Assembly: GCA_019348435.1 (NCBI GenBank)
Contig: JAHWJM010000137.1
Span: 1-6,932, forward strand
Source: Actinomycetota bacterium
GTDB taxonomy: Bacteria; Actinomycetota; Thermoleophilia; Solirubrobacterales; Solirubrobacteraceae
Direction of reading: 5' to 3'
DNA: 6,932 bases
The translations under genes were made by a program, and so were the position numbers. Of this stretch, positions 1-5,888 are shown in pieces. The notes under the pieces were generated by a model, which did no database searches, was not told where the DNA came from, and saw only the letters and a list, made by a program, of their open reading frames with translations. Numbering within the stretch: position 1 is the first letter of the stretch; each line of letters starts with the position of its first letter.

Positions 1-688
1 TCAGCTCGCCGGCGAGCAGACGCTCGTCGTCGGTGCCAAGGTTGGCGCCCCAGTAGATCTCTACCTCGTCCGCCTCGACACGCTTGAACGCACAGCCGCC
101 GTCGAGCATTACGACGACGTCGTCCGCATCCCCGTGCCGGCCCTCGGCGAGTCGTCTCCCGGTCGTGATCTCGACCGCGCCGGCGGTCCGGTTGAGCGCG
201 ATCCGGTGCTTCGCCGCAAGCGCCTGCACGCTCGAGATCCCGGGCACGACCTCGTAGTCGAGCTCGACCCGCCCGCCGGCCCGGATCCGCTCGAGCACGT
301 CGAGCGTGCCGTCGTAGAGCGACGGGTCGCCCCAGACGAGGAAGCCGCCGCAGCCGCCGTCGGCGAGCTCGTCGCCGATTGCGGTCTCCCAGAGCTCGGC
401 GCGCCGGGCCCGCCACGCTTCGACCTCTGCGAGGTAGTCGCCCGGAGCGCGGTCGCGCTTTGCCTCGGGGATGGCGACGATCCGGTAGTCGGGCCGCTCG
501 ATGTAGCGGTCGCAGATCTCGCGGCGGAGGCGGACGAGGTCCTCCTTCTCGGCGCCCTTGTCGACCTTCTCCTTGAGGGTGCTGGACGCCTGTTCGACCT
601 TGCCCTCGCGCTGCAGGGACTCGTCGCCTGTGACGTCGCCGGCCGCTTCCTTCGTGCGGCCCTTCATCTCTTCAGCGTTCTCGGGCAT
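1..688 (-). CDS. cobF: CsbD domain fused in frame to N-terminally truncated precorrin-6A synthase (CobF); 3' end outside window
   Basis: The frame starts with ATG at 688-686 behind a strong AAGGAGG (699-693, 4-base gap). It stays open for 229 codons to the left edge, so the C-terminus is cut off by the window. Residues 1-45 read as a CsbD stress protein (EEMKGRTKEAAGDVTGDESL, then a GKVEQA segment and KEKVDKG). From about residue 45 the protein becomes CobF, the SAM-dependent methyltransferase that makes precorrin-6A with loss of acetate in aerobic cobalamin synthesis. Visible CobF motifs are LRREIC (54-59), LVWGDPSLYD (117-126), VVPGISSVQALAAKHRIALN (147-166), ITTGRRLAEG (174-183), VVVMLDG (191-197) and IYWGANLGT (211-219). 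As recalled, CobF normally begins with about 35 more residues carrying a GxGxG motif; these are absent here, replaced by CsbD. Methyltransferase activity is therefore doubtful. Roughly 25-30 C-terminal residues should lie outside. Frame and motifs are read directly; loss of function is inference. Confidence 0.85.
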   Translation of the reverse strand, partial: MPENAEEMKGRTKEAAGDVTGDESLQREGKVEQASSTLKEKVDKGAEKEDLVRLRREICDRYIERPDYRIVAIPEAKRDRAPGDYLAEVEAWRARRAELWETAIGDELADGGCGGFLVWGDPSLYDGTLDVLERIRAGGRVELDYEVVPGISSVQALAAKHRIALNRTAGAVEITTGRRLAEGRHGDADDVVVMLDGGCAFKRVEADEVEIYWGANLGTDDERLLAGEL

Positions 689-692
689 GGTG

Positions 693-699
693 CCTCCTT
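693..699 (-). promoter_or_regulatory. Shine-Dalgarno of the csbD-cobF fusion
   Basis: AAGGAGG on the minus strand, four bases before ATG 688-686. It fixes the start at the CsbD methionine, which means the CsbD part is translated and the CobF part is read only as its continuation. No other good ribosome site is visible ahead of the CobF portion. Confidence 0.75.
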
Positions 700-708
700 G
701 GGTCGTGT

Positions 709-894
709 TCAGCGGACAGCGGGATCTGATGTCCGCCGGCTCGAGGCGAGAATGCCTGCCAGCAGGCCGATGGCGCCGACGACGATGAGGATGATTCCGA
801 TGGTGTTGATGCTCACGCCTGCGACGGTCGTCGTGACCGCGAGCAGCAGGATCGCGCCGATGGCGATGAGCAGGATCGAGATGCCGATTCCCAT
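709..894 (-). CDS. Small two-helix membrane protein, DUF6458-like
   Basis: A 61-residue protein starts with ATG at 894-892, behind AAAGGAG (905-899), and ends with TGA at 711-709. It has two hydrophobic helices, about residues 3-24 (starting MGIGISILLIAIGAILLLAV) and 31-51 (TIGIILIVVGAIGLLAGIL). A short loop separates them and a small basic tail (SSRRTSDPAVR) follows. Length, the MGIG start and the two-helix layout match the actinobacterial DUF6458 family as I recall it; no biochemical function is known to me for that family. It sits 20 bases upstream of the csbD-cobF frame on the same strand, so the two are probably co-transcribed. A CsbD partner hints at an envelope or general-stress role, which is inference only. 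The same frame is open far upstream (to 2271), but that extension lies antisense to the kinase and has no ribosome site; the short start is preferred. Confidence 0.8.
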   Translation of the reverse strand: MGIGISILLIAIGAILLLAVTTTVAGVSINTIGIILIVVGAIGLLAGILASSRRTSDPAVR

Positions 895-898
895 GGCA

Positions 899-905
899 CT
901 CCTTT
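899..905 (-). promoter_or_regulatory. Shine-Dalgarno that sets the start of the DUF6458-like gene
   Basis: AAAGGAG on the minus strand, four bases before ATG 894-892. It decides between the 61-residue protein and a spurious 520-residue reading of the same frame. Motif and spacing closely match those of the following csbD-cobF gene. Confidence 0.7.
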
Positions 906-956
906 CGAAGACGTAGTTCGGGGATGTGCCTTCGGGTATCCCCCGCGGCGATCGTT

Positions 957-994
957 GCCAGCTTGGGGTCTTGACCCCATCTTTGAACGCTGGC
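957..994. repeat. Nested inverted repeat between divergent genes (possible operator)
   Basis: The outer arms GCCAGC (957-962) and GCTGGC (989-994) enclose a perfect inner pair GGGGTC (965-970) and GACCCC (973-978), separated by TT. The inner dyad also contains TTGACC (971-976), which looks like a -35 box but lacks a matching -10. The position between divergent transcription units suits a regulator binding site, perhaps for the downstream response regulator. There is no T-run, so it is not a typical terminator. The arms are direct observation; the operator role is inference. Confidence 0.4.
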
Positions 995-1039
995 GCCCCG
1001 ATTCCCCGTCTGCGCGGCCTCGTGCGCGATGATGTGGGC

Positions 1040-2008
1040 GTGCTGGCGCCTCGGCTGTCTCTCGGCTGGCGCGTGTTCTTGACGAACGCCGCCGTGCTCG
1101 TCGGCGTCTCGGCGTTCCTCGTCTTCAGCCCGGCGACGATCAGCTCCCCCGTCCTGCTGTCGGAGGCCGTCGTTCTCGTCAGCGCGATCGCCGTGACGCT
1201 GTTCGTCAACCTGCTGTTGCTGGAGCGCGCGCTCGCTCCGCTGGACGAGCTGCGGCGGCTCATGCAGGCCGTCGATCCGCTGCGGCCGGGCCGCCGCATC
1301 GAGCTCGAGGCGGCGGATGCGGATGTGGCTGCGCTGGCGGATGCCTTCAACGCCATGCTCGATCGCCTCGAGACCGAGCGGCGCGAAAGCGCGCGCCGCG
1401 CCCTGGCGGCGCAGGAGGAGGAGCGCCGGCGTCTGGCGCGGGAGCTGCACGACGAGCTCGGGCAGGTGCTGACGGGCGTGCTGCTGCTCCTGGACGAGGC
1501 GGACCGAGCGCCCGCGCAGCGCGCCGCCGAGGCGCTCGAGGAAGGGCGCGAAGCAGCGCGCGACGCGATCACCGAGGTCCGGCGCATCGTCGCCGACCTT
1601 CGTCCTGAGGCGCTGGACGACCTCGGCCTCGCGAGCGCGCTGGCGTCGCTGGCGACGAACTTCGAGCGGCGATCGGGGATCCGCGTCGAGCGGCGGCTTG
1701 CGGCCAACCTTCCGCGCCTGTCGGCCGAGCAGGATCTCGTCCTGTACCGCGTCGCGCAGGAGGCGCTGACGAACATCGCGCGCCACGCGCACGCACGCCG
1801 CGCCGAGCTGCGCGTCGAGCAGGTCGACGGGCATGTGCGAGTGGTCGTGCGTGACGACGGCCGCGGCTTCCACGGGGCGCCGCCGGACGACCGCGGCATC
1901 GGCGGGCTCCGCGAACGCGCCATGCTCGTCCGCGGCACCGTCGAGGTCGAGTCGACGCCGGGACAGGGAACGCAGGTCGTGCTGTCGATCCCGGTGCAGG
2001 AACCATGA
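1040..2008 (+). CDS. Sensor histidine kinase, NarL/DesK type (HisKA_3 + HATPase_c), two membrane helices
   Basis: A membrane kinase expected to autophosphorylate on histidine and pass the phosphate to the response regulator encoded next. From the GTG at 1040 it is 322 residues. TM1 is about 10-29 (WRVFLTNAAVLVGVSAFLVF) and TM2 about 39-61, joined by only ~10 residues, so there is no external sensor domain. A HAMP-like linker follows (62-110), then a HisKA_3 domain with the ELHDELGQ phosphorylation motif (His137). The ATPase domain has an N box (EALTN, Asn245), a DDGRG box (272-276) and GIGG (286-289). The frame is open from a GTG at 926, with other GTGs at 1022 and 1034. I prefer 1040 because the upstream codons have weaker third-position GC and that start gives the usual short cytoplasmic N-terminus; no clear Shine-Dalgarno supports any choice. 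The stop overlaps the next start by ATGA. The signal is unknown; intramembrane sensing is inference. Confidence 0.9.
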   Translation: MLAPRLSLGWRVFLTNAAVLVGVSAFLVFSPATISSPVLLSEAVVLVSAIAVTLFVNLLLLERALAPLDELRRLMQAVDPLRPGRRIELEAADADVAALADAFNAMLDRLETERRESARRALAAQEEERRRLARELHDELGQVLTGVLLLLDEADRAPAQRAAEALEEGREAARDAITEVRRIVADLRPEALDDLGLASALASLATNFERRSGIRVERRLAANLPRLSAEQDLVLYRVAQEALTNIARHAHARRAELRVEQVDGHVRVVVRDDGRGFHGAPPDDRGIGGLRERAMLVRGTVEVESTPGQGTQVVLSIPVQEP

Positions 2009-2664
2009 CCACGCCGCTGACGACGAGGCTGGTCATCGCCGACGATCACGCCATCGTCCGCCGTGGCCTGCAGTCGCTGTTTGATCCGCAGCCGGACTTC
2101 GAGGTCGTCGCACAGGCGCAGGACGGCGCCGAGGCCGTGCGCTGCGTCCTCGATACGGCCGCCGACCTCGCGATCCTCGACATCTCGATGCCGCGGATGA
2201 CGGGGCTGGCCGCGGCGCGGGAGATCACGCAGCGCCGCCCGCAGACCCGCGTCCTGATGTTGTCGATGCACGACAACGAGCAGTACTTCTTCGAGGCGCT
2301 CAAGGCCGGCGCGTCGGGATACGTCCTCAAATCAGCGGCCGACCGCGAGCTCGTCGAGTCGTGCCGCGCGGCGATGCGCGGCGAACCGGTGATCTTCGGC
2401 GGGGCGGTCACGGCACTCATCCGCGACTACCTCGATCGGGTGCGCCACGGCGAGGATCCCCACGAGGATCTGCTGACGCCGCGCGAGCTCGAGGTCGTCA
2501 AGCTCATCGCCGAGGCGTACACGAACGAGCAGATCGCCGAGCAGCTCGTGATCAGCCGCAAGACCGTCGAGCGTCACCGGGCGAACATCCTCGAGAAGCT
2601 CGGGATGCGCGACCGCGTCGAGCTGACGCGGTATGCGATCCGGCGCGGCCTGATCGAACCGTGA
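2005..2664 (+). CDS. Response regulator, NarL/FixJ type (receiver + LuxR HTH)
   Basis: A 219-residue transcription regulator and the evident partner of the overlapping kinase (ATGA at 2005-2008). The receiver domain spans residues ~7-125: acidic pair Asp13/Asp14, phosphoacceptor Asp59 (AILDISMP), Ser87 in the LMLSMHD segment, and Lys109 in GYVLKSAAD. A short linker leads to a LuxR-type helix-turn-helix at 156-219, with LTPRELEVVKLIAEAYTNEQ followed by SRKTVERHRANI and EKLGMRDRVEL. All residues needed for phosphorylation and DNA binding are present, and the length is normal for the family. It is a cytoplasmic DNA-binding protein. Targets cannot be read from sequence; the antiporter operon 94 bases downstream and the inverted repeat upstream of the kinase are the nearest candidates. 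The subfamily call is firm, the regulon is not. Confidence 0.93.
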   Translation: MTTPLTTRLVIADDHAIVRRGLQSLFDPQPDFEVVAQAQDGAEAVRCVLDTAADLAILDISMPRMTGLAAAREITQRRPQTRVLMLSMHDNEQYFFEALKAGASGYVLKSAADRELVESCRAAMRGEPVIFGGAVTALIRDYLDRVRHGEDPHEDLLTPRELEVVKLIAEAYTNEQIAEQLVISRKTVERHRANILEKLGMRDRVELTRYAIRRGLIEP

Positions 2665-2681
2665 GCCGGGGCCTCGGCCGC

Positions 2682-2741
2682 CCGCGTGATCTGCACGCGG
2701 TCGGAGCCGATCCGGCTCGCCGACGGTAGATCCTCGCCGTC
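2682..2741 (+). other. Three successive small hairpins between response regulator and mnhA
   Basis: The 94-base gap contains three inverted repeats in a row: a 7-bp stem CCGCGTG/CACGCGG (2682-2688 with 2694-2700), a 6-bp stem GAGCCG/CGGCTC with a 3-base loop (2704-2709 with 2713-2718), and a 5-bp stem GACGG/CCGTC (2722-2726 with 2737-2741). None is followed by a T-run, so a classical intrinsic terminator is not supported. They may form a structured leader for the antiporter operon, or be chance in DNA this GC-rich. Confidence 0.35.
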
Positions 2742-2758
2742 CGGGGAAGGTAGGTGCC

Positions 2759-5023
2759 GTGCGCGGCGCGGGTCGACCTGAGGGACGAGGTCCCAGCGCG
2801 TCGGCGGCCTGGGCGGTCGCCGGCGCGGGCGTGGCGCTGGCGGCGTTCGTCGCTGGATGGCTCACGGGGGGTGGAGGCATCGATCTGGCGTGGGCACCCA
2901 CGTGGGACCTGCGCCTGGCGTTCGAGCTCGACGGCCTCGCCGCGCTCTACGGGATCCTGGCCGCCGGGATCGGCGTCCTCGTCTTCGTCTACGCGTCGGC
3001 CTACGTGCCGCGGCACCTCGCACATCAGGGGCGCCCGCGTCGCGAGGAGGCTCGCCTGCACGCGGCGATGGTGCTGTTTCTGATCTCGATGCTGGGCCTC
3101 ACGACGGCGCAGGACCTGATCTTGCTGTTCGTGTTCTGGGATCTCACCGCCGTGGCGTCATGGCTGCTGATCGGCTTTGACCGTCACGATCGCGAAGCGC
3201 GGTTGTCGGCGCTCATGGCGCTGATGGTCACCGCCGTCTCCGCCGTGCTGATGCTGGTCGGCATCCTCATGCTGCGCGTCGAGTACGCCACGACGCAGCT
3301 GCCAGAGCTCTTCGCCGTCGCGCGCCAGAGCACGACGGTCACAGTCGCCGTGGCGCTGATCGTCGTGGCAGCACTCGCCAAGAGCGCGCAGGTGCCGTTT
3401 CACTTCTGGCTGCCGCGGGCGATGGCGGCGCCGACACCGGTCTCGGCGTACCTGCACTCCGCGGCGATGGTCGCCGCAGGCGTGTTCCTGCTCAGCCGCA
3501 TCCACCCGCTCATCGCGCTCGACGGCGCTCTGCTCGACGCGCTCGTCGTGGTGGGATTCGCCTCGATGGCGGTTGGTGGCGTGCTCGCGCTGGCCGCCGA
3601 CGGGCTCAAGCGCCTGCTGGCGTACTCGACGATCTCGCAGTACGGCTACGTCGTGACGATGCTCGGAGTGGGCGGCACGGCGGGGGCGGCCGCGGCCTGC
3701 TTCTACGTGCTCGCCCACGCGCTGGCCAAGAGCGCGCTGTTCATGACCGCCGGCGCGGTGACCGAGGCGACAGGAGCCACGGCGCTGTCCGGGCTGGGCG
3801 GCCTGGGGCGCCGCATGCCGCTGCTGGCGGCGGCCAGCGGCGCGGCGGTGGCCGCGATCGCCGCCCTGCCGCTGACGATCGGCTTCTTCAAGGACGAGCT
3901 GTTCTTCAAGGCGGCACTCGAGCACGGATCGCTCACCGCGGCCCTCGCCGTCGCCGGCGCGGCGCTGACCTTCGCGTACATGGCGCGCTTCTGGTCTGGG
4001 ATCTTCCTCGGCTCGCCGCGGGACGCTCCGCAGCCGATCGAGCGCCGGCTGGTATGGCCCGTGGCGCTGCTCGCGCTGGCGGCCGTCGGCGGCGGCATCG
4101 TCGTCGCGCCGTTCGCAGCCCTGGCGCAGGATGCGGCGGCCGTGACCAGCGGCGCTGCGGTGAAGCTCGAGGCCGCCTACCACCTCGACGCGCGCTCGGA
4201 GAACCTCATGGCGCTCGCGGCGTACGCGCTCGGGGCGTTCGTGCTCGTCGTCCGCGGCGTGCTGTCCAAGCCGTTGGCGATCGTCGAGTGGGTCGGCACC
4301 CACTTCGGCCCCGAACGCGCCTACAGCGCGAGCCTACGCGGCCTGAACCGCCTGTCGAACCAGTTGCACGACATCGAGGTGCGAGATCTGCGCACGCGGG
4401 TGGCGGCGGTGATCGTTCCCGGTGCGGCACTCGTGGCGGTCGGGGTGGTGCTGACGCCGACCGAGGGCGCCTATCGGGTGGGACAGATCGTCGCCGCCGA
4501 CACGCCGCTCGTCGCGGCGCTCGCGGTCTGCGCGCTGGCGGCCGTCGCGGTGACCGCTCCTCGCAACCATCTGGCGCTGGCGCTGATGCTGTCGGCTGTC
4601 GGGTTCGCGCTGGCCACAGCCTATTCGCTGCTCGGTGCTCCGGACGTCGCGCTCGTCGCGGTGCTGATCGAGACGATCTTCGCGCTGCTGTTCGTCGGCG
4701 TCTTCGCGCTGCTGCCCGCCGACGTCCTGCGACGCGAGGCACGGCTGCGACCGCATCGCTCGCGCCAGGTCCGCGACGCCGGCATCGCGATCGTCTCGGG
4801 CGTCGTCACGACGCTCGTCGTGTGGGCGGCCTTCTCGCGCCCGGTGCCCAGCGCAGGGATGGCCGAGCGCCACCTGACGCTTGCAGAGGACGCCCACGGC
4901 AAGGACGTCGTGACCGTCATCCTCGCCGACTTCCGCGGCCTCGACACGCTCGTCGAGATCACGGTCGTGGGTGTCGCGATGATCGGCGTCACCGCGCTGC
5001 TGGCCTCGAGGCGGCGGGTATGA
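2759..5023 (+). CDS. mnhA: Mrp/Mnh antiporter subunit A (NuoL-like with MbhD/DUF4040 and MbhE regions)
   Basis: A 754-residue polytopic membrane protein, the largest subunit of the Mrp complex that exchanges Na+ or another cation for H+. The GTG start at 2759 follows a purine-rich GGGGAAGGTAGG. Residues ~50-420 are the complex-I NuoL/antiporter core: FVFWDLTAVASWLLIGF (125-140), AKSAQVPFHFWLPRAMAAPT (Lys208, His214), YLHSAAMVAAGV (His233), LKRLLAYSTISQYGY (282-297), HALAKSALF (Lys324) and FFKDELFF (376-383). Residues ~575-655 are MbhD/DUF4040-like, with GAPDVALVAVLIETIF (Glu638). Residues ~670-750 are MbhE-like, with ADFRGLDTLVEITVVGVAMI. Presence of MbhD and MbhE parts, and the following B, C and D subunits, separates it from respiratory NuoL. 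Unlike some family members it is not fused to subunit B. Two usually conserved positions differ: Asp128 where Glu is common, and Ala239 where Lys is common in MrpA. The stop overlaps mnhB by ATGA. Confidence 0.92.
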   Translation: MRGAGRPEGRGPSASAAWAVAGAGVALAAFVAGWLTGGGGIDLAWAPTWDLRLAFELDGLAALYGILAAGIGVLVFVYASAYVPRHLAHQGRPRREEARLHAAMVLFLISMLGLTTAQDLILLFVFWDLTAVASWLLIGFDRHDREARLSALMALMVTAVSAVLMLVGILMLRVEYATTQLPELFAVARQSTTVTVAVALIVVAALAKSAQVPFHFWLPRAMAAPTPVSAYLHSAAMVAAGVFLLSRIHPLIALDGALLDALVVVGFASMAVGGVLALAADGLKRLLAYSTISQYGYVVTMLGVGGTAGAAAACFYVLAHALAKSALFMTAGAVTEATGATALSGLGGLGRRMPLLAAASGAAVAAIAALPLTIGFFKDELFFKAALEHGSLTAALAVAGAALTFAYMARFWSGIFLGSPRDAPQPIERRLVWPVALLALAAVGGGIVVAPFAALAQDAAAVTSGAAVKLEAAYHLDARSENLMALAAYALGAFVLVVRGVLSKPLAIVEWVGTHFGPERAYSASLRGLNRLSNQLHDIEVRDLRTRVAAVIVPGAALVAVGVVLTPTEGAYRVGQIVAADTPLVAALAVCALAAVAVTAPRNHLALALMLSAVGFALATAYSLLGAPDVALVAVLIETIFALLFVGVFALLPADVLRREARLRPHRSRQVRDAGIAIVSGVVTTLVVWAAFSRPVPSAGMAERHLTLAEDAHGKDVVTVILADFRGLDTLVEITVVGVAMIGVTALLASRRRV

Positions 5024-5454
5024 CCAGCGTGCTGACGCAGCTGGTGGCGCGCAGCCTGCTGGCACCGGCGCTCGTCGTCGCGGCGGGAATCCTCGTCAAG
5101 GGCTACAGCGACGTGGGCGACGGCTTCGCGGCGGCGATCGTGGCAGCGCTCGGGATCCTGCTGCAATTTCTGGCCTTCGGCCGCGCCCAGGTCGCGGCCG
5201 TTCTGCCGATCCGGCGTGCACCGCTGGTCGCGCTGTGCGGCCTGGGTCTCGCGGTGACGGTCTTCGCGGTGCCGCTCGCGGTCGGTGCTGCGCCGCTGGA
5301 GCACTGGCCGCCGGCGGCGCAGTCGCCGGTCCACGTCGGTTCGCTCGAGCTCATCACCGCGGTGGCGTTCGACGTCGGGGTCTTCCTGCTCGTGCTCGGA
5401 TCGGCGGTCGCGATCATCGACGCGCTGGCGGCGACCGCGGAGGACGAAGCGTGA
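5020..5454 (+). CDS. mnhB: Mrp/Mnh antiporter subunit B
   Basis: A 144-residue membrane protein of the MnhB family, an accessory subunit of the cation/proton antiporter. The ATG at 5020 overlaps the mnhA stop (ATGA); the frame is open far upstream, but that reading lies out of frame inside mnhA. About four membrane helices are visible: ~12-26, ~36-53, ~68-90 and ~112-137. Family landmarks are AAGILVKGYSDVGDGFAAAI (21-40), near the usual KGHNxPGGGF signature, and TAVAFDVGVFLLVLG (113-127), matching the family FDIGV-type segment. The first landmark is altered: His to Tyr, and one of the three glycines replaced by Asp. The short acidic tail ends at TGA 5452-5454, which overlaps the GTG of mnhC. 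Length is typical. Identity rests on both landmarks and the operon position. Confidence 0.9.
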   Translation: MTSVLTQLVARSLLAPALVVAAGILVKGYSDVGDGFAAAIVAALGILLQFLAFGRAQVAAVLPIRRAPLVALCGLGLAVTVFAVPLAVGAAPLEHWPPAAQSPVHVGSLELITAVAFDVGVFLLVLGSAVAIIDALAATAEDEA

Positions 5455-5888
5455 ACCTCGCCTTCGCCGTGGTGGTCGGCGCGCTGTTCGGAAGCGGCGT
5501 GTACCTGCTGCTCAAGCCCGACCTGTTTCGGGTGGTCGCGGGCCTTGTGCTGGTCTCCAACGCCGCCAACCTGACGCTGATGGCGTCCGGATTGACGCGC
5601 GGTCAAGCGCCGGTCCAGCCCACGCAGCCGGGGGCCGCCGTCGCCGATCCGCTCGTGCAGGCGATGACGCTGACCGCGCTGGTGATCGGCTTTGCGGTGA
5701 CCGCCCTGCTGCTCGGGCTGTCGGTCGGCGTGTACCGCGCGCGCCACAGCGTCGACCTCGACGAGATCTCCCGCCAGCAGGCCGCAGACGCCGTGCTCAG
5801 AGAGGGACGCGAAGCGCCGCACGACGAGGAGCACGAGCTCCGCGAGGCCCACGAGGAGGCCATCGCCTACGACGAGGCGACGCGGTGA
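5451..5888 (+). CDS. mnhC: Mrp/Mnh antiporter subunit C (NuoK-like)
   Basis: A 145-residue protein, homologous to complex-I NuoK, which packs between the large antiporter subunits. It begins at a GTG (5451) overlapping the mnhB stop as GTGA; a longer open frame from 5235 lies out of frame within mnhB and is rejected. Three membrane helices are visible: ~3-21, ~26-47 and ~71-95. Conserved landmarks are GLVLVSNAANLTLMASG (31-47) and ADPLVQAMTLTALVIGFAVT (65-84), the DPLxQALxLTAIVI signature. The core ends near residue 97. Beyond it lies a ~45-residue hydrophilic, Glu/Asp/Arg/His-rich tail, probably cytoplasmic and helical, extending the protein beyond the ~113 residues common in the family. The stop overlaps mnhD by GTGA. 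Assignment is secure; the role of the tail is unknown. Confidence 0.91.
   Translation: MNLAFAVVVGALFGSGVYLLLKPDLFRVVAGLVLVSNAANLTLMASGLTRGQAPVQPTQPGAAVADPLVQAMTLTALVIGFAVTALLLGLSVGVYRARHSVDLDEISRQQAADAVLREGREAPHDEEHELREAHEEAIAYDEATR

Larger units (their letters stand above)
895..1039. promoter_or_regulatory. Divergent intergenic region with candidate promoter
   Basis: This 145-base stretch separates the leftward small genes from the rightward kinase and must hold promoters for both directions. On the plus strand, GTTC (916-919) is followed after 14 bases by GGGTAT (934-939). This resembles the GTTT/GGGTA(T) pattern of actinobacterial SigB/SigF-type stress promoters. If used, transcription would begin near 945, which would exclude the GTG at 926 as the kinase start. 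The third codon position is clearly less GC-rich here, if read in the kinase frame, than after 1040, supporting a non-coding reading. I found no convincing -35/-10 pair for the minus-strand genes. The promoter match is short and could be chance. Confidence 0.4.

Noticed and set aside
134..916. Plus-strand open frame of 260 codons
   Set aside because: It is opposite the csbD-cobF and DUF6458-like genes, which have recognisable motifs and ribosome sites. Its own product shows no family features.
965..978. GGGGTC-TT-GACCCC as an intrinsic terminator
   Set aside because: The 2-base loop is too small for a stable hairpin, and no T-run follows on either strand.
971..1000. TTGACC as a -35 box of a housekeeping promoter
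   Set aside because: No AT-rich -10 element occurs at a suitable distance downstream.
709..2271. Minus-strand open frame of 520 codons antisense to the kinase and regulator
   Set aside because: Only its last 61 codons form a sensible protein with a Shine-Dalgarno. The rest is Arg/Ser-rich low-complexity sequence produced by the GC-rich kinase on the other strand.
3158..4303. Minus-strand 381-codon frame inside mnhA
   Set aside because: Its Arg/His/Gln-rich hydrophilic translation is the usual antisense reading of a hydrophobic GC-rich gene; mnhA motifs on the plus strand are unambiguous.
4054..5019. Upstream extension of the mnhB frame (466-codon version)
   Set aside because: It lies out of frame within mnhA and translates to Arg/Gly/Ala-rich noise. 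The ATGA overlap at 5020 gives a normal-length MnhB.
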